NCBI RefSeq assembly: GCF_937616625.2
Contig: NC_065577.1
Coordinates: forward strand, 25,743,501 to 25,807,500
Direction of reading: 5' to 3'
DNA: 64,000 nt
Source of the DNA: Mercurialis annua
Taxonomy: Eukaryota > Streptophyta > Magnoliopsida > Malpighiales > Euphorbiaceae
The number at the start of each line of letters is the position of its first letter. Position 1 is the first letter of the stretch. Made by a program: the position numbers and the translations under genes. A model generated the notes under the pieces. That model saw only the letters and a list, made by a program, of their open reading frames with translations. It had not been told where the DNA came from and searched no databases. This document shows positions 58,658-64,000 of the stretch, one piece after another.

Positions 58658-61639
58658 TGTAATAACCCGAAAATTTAAGAGTTAAAATATAGCCACGTGT
58701 CTAATATTTTATTAGACGGGAGTAGGTAAATTAAATTTAAAGATAAATTTAATTTACAAGTGTCCCTAAATTTTTAATATGGCTATAGGATTGCAAATTT
58801 AAATTTTTAGAATTTAAATTTGATTAGTTATATAGTTAACGGAGAGAATATGGATTTATGAATTGGGTGCAGAATAATTCATAAGTCCCTAGCGAATATT
58901 TTTGGTGCCAATATTCGCGAAATATTTTAAAAAGGTTATCGTGAAAATTTGATAAAATTTGGAAGCAGAAATTTTATCAAGCGCAGTCAATGCAGACTTA
59001 ATAAATCGAAAATGATTTATTAAGAATAAAATATAAGTCGGATGGGAATAAAAATAATATTTTTATTCTTTCTATATTTTATTAGATTTTTGGTAAAATT
59101 TTCACGAAATTTGGAAGTCGTTTCCGTTTAGGCTACGAACGACTAGTTTAGAAGTTGGTTTAAAGTGCATGATTGAGCTAGTACTAAAACGCACTTTAAC
59201 CAATACTATATATATCATTCATTAGCTATCAAATAAGAGGCAGAGCCTCATTTCCTTCTTTGAAGAAAGAAGATAGAGCTGCTTAAGCTCTCAGTGCACG
59301 CGAAACTTAGGGTTTCGGCCGCTTCGCTCGTTTCTCGATTCTAACTCCATTTCTTCAACGATTACTCAAGTAATCGAGGTAGTATACCCATATTAAACGT
59401 TTATTTCGATTTATTTCGAATATAAACTCGTTTATAAACGGTTACCGTATCGAATAATCGTTTAAAACGTCCGTATTGATTTTGAATTGTGTATACGTGA
59501 TTGTGGACGTTAGAATAGCGTTTTTGGACGTTTTAAGCAGGACGGTGGGTCCCGGGAATTCATTTCCGGGGCTGTGCGGGTACGCAGCCCGCTGTGCGCG
59601 AGCACAGCGAGCTGTGCGAACGCACAGCATGTGCTGTGCGGGCGCACAGCAATGAAATGCTGTGCGACCGCACAGCCAAGCTGTGCGACCGCACAGCTGC
59701 CCCGACGAGCAGTCGGGGGTCGATTTTTCTTCGGTCATTTGAGGACTTTCCGGGGGCGATTCCGACGTGCTTTCGCCTAATAACCCGAGGTGTTTCCAAA
59801 CCGAAGCTAAAACATTTTTAATAAATGTTTTTAAACTAAAGTTAGATATTTTAAAATGATAACTTGTGTTAGAAGAAAGTGAAAAGGTTTTATAACCTAA
59901 ACCTAAAGACTTTTAAAAGGAGATTTTAAAAGTAAAGTTAAACGTTTATGATGGACTTTAAAATAGCTAAAGTCAATGTTTAAACGGTTTAAAAGATTTA
60001 GCAATCAGTTTTGCTAAATACTTAGTATATGACCGAGAATTGTTTTGACAATTAGGTCTATACTATAAATGGTTTTCTTAGGGTATTGTGATACCTAAAA
60101 TAACTTCCAGAGAGAAGTTAGAAAGTTTTCTCAAAACGATGGTTTTAAAAGAAAACAGACCATAAGTGTTACGTGTTTATATGATTATATGTTTGACCTA
60201 GATCTGGGTTTAAGGACCTAGAAATTTTATAGGAAACATATATTGATGTGTTTTATCCTGTTTGCTTTGTGTGTTTAGTCCGACCAGCTAGCCAGCAGTC
60301 TGACCACAACCACAGGATTAAGTTCCAGACCTAGCGGTGTTTGTGAGTTCATTTGTTTACTTTTGAATATTAGTATTCAATTGTTTTTAAATCATAAATC
60401 GCACTAAGTATGAAACTTAGCCAAGGAAGATCCACTGAAACGAGCTATCTATTGGGCAACAATAGGACTGTGTGATCACCGGTGTTAATGAACTAGATGA
60501 GAGGTAAATATTATAAGCATACATATTGAGATTAGGTTTTAAGCCAGATGCTTATAAAGCGGCTTAAACCTAATGGGTAGTCCTGAGGTGGCAGTGATTT
60601 AAGTTCCGGCCCAGCAACCCTATACAGAGTCAAGATGGCTGTGATACATATGTATACAGCTCATCCTGTATTAAACAAGAGTTGTGCATATGCATTATAT
60701 ATATATGATAGCATTATAACGTAATCAGGATTAGGGTTTCATTTGGATCGAGGACTGGTAATATTTTTATATACCGACATTTTGTCTATACGCGATTTTG
60801 GTATTTAACTGTAAACCTATCTACTCACTCAGAAATATTTATATTTCTGACCCCGTTGTTGTTTATCATTTTCAGGTACCTAGCTACCGGGTCTGGTCGA
60901 GCTTCCACCCTTTTCCATCAGGGAAGCTTATCTTGTTGTTATGTAAATAACACTTTAAACTCTTAGATGCTGCAATAGTGTATATAGGTTTGATATGCTT
61001 GTGGCCACGTCATGGTTCCTCTGTCTATATACTCTGATAGGAATCCTGACTTTGTCTAGCTCTAATAAGTGGCTACTTAATAGGCATATGGTGTTTTATG
61101 GTGTCCCCTACGGGTGGGCCAAGCTTCGTGTCTTTGGTCTGCAAAGACACTGTATGTAGTTTTAGCTGGCCTTACGTTTGTGTGCCTGCTGTGCATGTTT
61201 TTAAATATGTTTGATACAACGCTTTGAAAAGGAAAGTGTTCGGTATATTTTATTAAACATATTGTTCGGGTGCGCGGTTTGAGACAGGGCTGCCTGCGAG
61301 GCAAGGCACGTGAGCCAAGTCCCTGTACCACCGCACCGGTTTTCAGAAATCCGCGTGGGTCAGAATAACTAGGGTTATTCAACCAGCATTTCTGAAAGCA
61401 CGATATCGCCTATATGAATATTTTCAGAATGTGTTTTCCACGTTAAACGGAAAAATGTTTTAACGGTGTTTTCTGAAAACGGGTCGTACGCGAGGTACGA
61501 TCTAGATTTATATATATTTATATTTAGGAGGCGAAAAATTTATAGAGGTTTTAGGCTTGCTACGGGTTTCGGAACAACCATTCCCATTCCCTAGCGCCGG
61601 TCTCGGCTCGGGTTTCGAGGCGGAAATCGGGTCGTGACA
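58658..61639 (+). repeat. C array LTR 4 (short-palindrome form)
   Basis: 2982 bp. It has the short palindrome cluster and CAATGCAGAC like LTR 2, but lacks the one-base deletion and CACCAGTG of LTR 2. Confidence 0.9.
59569..59697. repeat. Palindrome cluster of C LTR 4, six units
   Basis: 129 bp, the same 40-bp-shorter arrangement as LTR 2. Confidence 0.85.
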
Positions 61640-61643
61640 AGTG

Positions 61644-61655
61644 TGGTATCAGAGC
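61644..61655 (+). other. Primer-binding site, C copy 4
   Basis: Perfect TGGTATCAGAGC four bases after LTR 4. Confidence 0.9.
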
Positions 61656-62166
61656 AATGTTTTAGGACTTGAATGTCTGAAGTATTGTTGCTGATAATTG
61701 TTAAGTAGAGGTACTAGAAGTCATAAGAATTCCTAGTGAACTATTGCAGCAACATAGGATTCGAGTCATGGCTTGATCAGTTGTCAGTTATTGAATACAT
61801 TCAGCTATAGATAGCAACTATACATGTGTGTAGTGTGTATTGATGTTTTGATCAGGAACACATGAGTTGTTCTTGTGTTTGAGACACGTTACAACATGTG
61901 AGATGTTCTTAAGTTGGAAACACGTTACAATCATGAAGCGAAATGGTCAGAACAGATGACCAGTATTTGAGGAGAATGGTTCGGTTTGAACACAGGACAA
62001 AGCGAAGATTTCCTCTGAATTTTTGTTCGAGAAAATAGTTAGATTTTCTCTGAATTGTGTGTGATTGTTATATGTTTTGCTTATATAGGTTTAATTGTTG
62101 ATACCTGTTATATGAAAATGTGATTTTTCTATAACTATTACATACGGTACTTATGCTGAAAATTTC

Positions 62167-63015
62167 ATGTGTTTCAGTATGTCTGGGCCAAGTAGAGCTC
62201 ATACGCATGTGGGGTCTGATCCACATAATGTACCAGGTTTGCCTGTTATACCTGATACATCTGTTCCCATAGAGGCTGTTGACTCAACATCAGCATGTGA
62301 CATGGACATATGGGAGGATGCTATTGGAGTAGAGGAATTAGAGAGAATGTTGAATGAAGACATAAACAGCACTGGAAATAGCCATAGCTCTGTGTCTGAA
62401 TCGACTGCTACATCAGCTTATCTGGGATTTAAGGTAAAAGAGTTCTTAGCTGAGGTGGACCATCTAAGAAGGGTTCAACAGCAAATAAGACACTCGCCGA
62501 ATCAGTCATGGGAATACGTGAGCGAGTGGGGGGTGCAAGAAAACCAAAGTTTGGATAGGCTAAGGGATTATATGGATAAGTACACTAGGGAAGACTTGAA
62601 TGTGGAGTCATACACTGTTGAGTTTATGCGTTTATGCGAAGAAGTACCTGAGTTAGTTCGTGATGGTGAGGAAGTCGCAAGTAGGTACGTCAAAGGTTTA
62701 GGGCCTGAGTTCGAGGAACTCATGGCGGTAAAGTCTGATTCTGTAGCATATCTGGTTGGGCGTGCAAAGCAGATAGAAAGTAAGTTGAGGAGGAATGACA
62801 TACCCCTCCAGCCGTACTATTACACCAAACCTGAAGAACCTACTGCTACATTTCCTAGGATAGGAAACTCTGGACCCGCGAGGCACTACAACCCCTACTT
62901 TGTCCCGCGAGGGGGAAAGGATAAGGGAAAACTGAAATTCCGCGGAGGGCGAGGTAAAGGCCCGATGATTCGTGAGGCGTTTCCGTCTTCGCGATCATCG
63001 TCAGGTAATGTTTAG
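62167..63015 (+). CDS. gag: Gag protein of element C, copy 4
   Basis: 282 codons; differs from the other three by a single residue, Ala197 to Val (AYLVGRA), in the Gag-fold region. Likely start Met5 at 62179. The interior continues to the window edge. Confidence 0.8.
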   Translation: MCFSMSGPSRAHTHVGSDPHNVPGLPVIPDTSVPIEAVDSTSACDMDIWEDAIGVEELERMLNEDINSTGNSHSSVSESTATSAYLGFKVKEFLAEVDHLRRVQQQIRHSPNQSWEYVSEWGVQENQSLDRLRDYMDKYTREDLNVESYTVEFMRLCEEVPELVRDGEEVASRYVKGLGPEFEELMAVKSDSVAYLVGRAKQIESKLRRNDIPLQPYYYTKPEEPTATFPRIGNSGPARHYNPYFVPRGGKDKGKLKFRGGRGKGPMIREAFPSSRSSSGNV

Positions 63016-64000
63016 TTATGTGTTTAATGTTTAAGTTAGTCTGTTTATGTGTTTTCAATATTCGCGTTAGAATTGAAAAACATAAACTACAGATATAAAT
63101 TATATTCTTAAACAAAAAGAAATACACATATAAGTAAATATTAAAAGTTAAATGATAAATGAGAATTGATAAGTTAGGGATGTTAGAAACGTGCATCCTT
63201 AAATATAGAAATCAATAACTATTGATAATCAACCAAATGATGTGAAGCAATAATAATCCTAATGTGAGGACAAATTATTAGGATTAAGAAACTTGAAATG
63301 TTACGGAGAAGTAGTTTGAAAGAAGCTTACAGAATGAGTATAGCAGTTTTGTTTTAAAAGAATGTATTATTGTGCTCAGATGCATCATGAATGCATATTG
63401 CAACAATCACTATAGAAAAAGGAATACTTGAATTCCATATACCTATATAAAATGATTTTGTTAGGACATGCATCATGTATATTAGTATATCAAAGAGAAA
63501 GTGGATTGTATAGCAACTCTTTGGGGATGAGAGATGTCATCACCCTGAGCCACAATTGTACAAAAGTTTTAAAATGTGAATTGTTAGATTCACAGTTTTG
63601 AAGAGATAAATTTAAAGAAAAATCCAGCTGGTACACACATATACTTGTATATGTGAGTGAATATGTGTAAATGCACATATGTTTGAAATGATTGGTTTGA
63701 GAAACCATTTGTTTATTAAATAAAATTGTTGTGAAATAAATTGTTGAGAAACAATTTGTTTACAAACAAACTGTATTTGTTTTAAAATGTAAGATATTCG
63801 AACGAAAACTCTGTAATAAAGTCAAGATAGGATACAAGATAGCGAAAATAAGATGTTGTGATTTTTATTGTTTATAATAAACAATAAAGATCTGGATTCT
63901 AATGTTTCATTCCGAAACATCAGAAGTTACTAAAGATTGAGAAGAGTAGGAAGTGAGAATTTACATTCTTACTCTGAGATAGACTGAGAGGTAAGTCTAG
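63016..64000 (+). other. Non-coding part of C interior 4, cut by the window edge
   Basis: Matches the start of the non-coding region of copies 2 and 3, including the conserved block near 63463-63570. Whether a fifth LTR follows cannot be seen. Confidence 0.7.

Larger units (their letters stand above)
36551..64000 (+). mobile_element. Element C: tandem array of a Gag-only LTR retrotransposon
   Basis: LTRs start at 36551, 43934, 51276 and 58658 (periods 7383, 7342, 7382). Interiors lie between them and each LTR is shared by its neighbours. Each interior has a primer site, one intact 282-codon Gag frame, about 3 kb without coding, and a polypurine tract. No pol genes occur, so this is a TR-GAG-type non-autonomous element. 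Copies differ by only a handful of bases per 3 kb. The array sits in the 3' LTR of element B; the flank before it is TGATT. It runs off the right edge, so total copy number is unknown. Unequal recombination between LTRs is the usual explanation for such arrays; an assembly error is the alternative. Confidence 0.85.

Noticed and set aside
36551..64000. Centromeric or other satellite array
   Set aside because: The 7.35-kb unit is fully accounted for by LTR, primer site, Gag and polypurine tract of a retrotransposon.

Overview
The window looks like intergenic DNA of a flowering plant. It is AT-rich, full of nested transposons, and holds no bacterial-type genes, rRNA, tRNA genes or CRISPR arrays. 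The only long intact reading frame is a retrotransposon Gag protein, present four times. Host sequence is limited to the decayed 3' end of a major-facilitator (MFSD12-like) transporter gene and two short captured gene fragments.

Layout. 1-9246: element A, a minus-strand LTR retrotransposon with very long LTRs and a non-coding 3.3 kb interior, inserted in a Ty1/copia gag pseudogene (9247-10018). 10197-12754: low-complexity and poorly resolved sequence. 12760-21575: element D, a solo LTR with a GAAAT target duplication, split by a 6 kb Mutator-like element (12915-18888) that carries a MITE, a 185-bp tandem repeat and a kelch-like exon fragment. 21581-22405: a fragment of another LTR element. 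22732-22809: a (TA)n tract. 23487-23873: a foldback MITE. 24333-28025: the transporter pseudogene, whose last codons are split by a hAT element (24358-26281) and a MULE (26301-27461). 28026-36550: element B, an old LTR retrotransposon whose 3' LTR is broken at 36550. 36551-64000: element C, a tandem array in which one TR-GAG-type retrotransposon is repeated as LTR-interior-LTR-interior with shared LTRs and a period of about 7.34-7.38 kb. It has four LTRs, three full interiors and a fourth cut by the window edge.

A, B, C and D are related long-LTR Ty3/gypsy derivatives. They resemble the Tekay/Del type in LTR length, in starting TGTAATA-CC and in the initiator-methionine-tRNA primer site. None encodes protease, reverse transcriptase or integrase here, so all would depend on an autonomous partner. 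The most unusual signal is an architecture shared by the LTRs. CCAAT/TATA boxes are followed by a splice-donor-like site and, in A, C and D, by a CpG-rich cluster of short palindromes about 165-215 bp further on. Next come a short hairpin and/or repeated AACTCGGTTGAACTATC-type boxes, then a splice acceptor and a conserved LTR end. The palindromes differ in sequence between families but keep their position and their self-complementarity. Target duplications, splice sites and homologies were all read by eye; no alignment or search was run.
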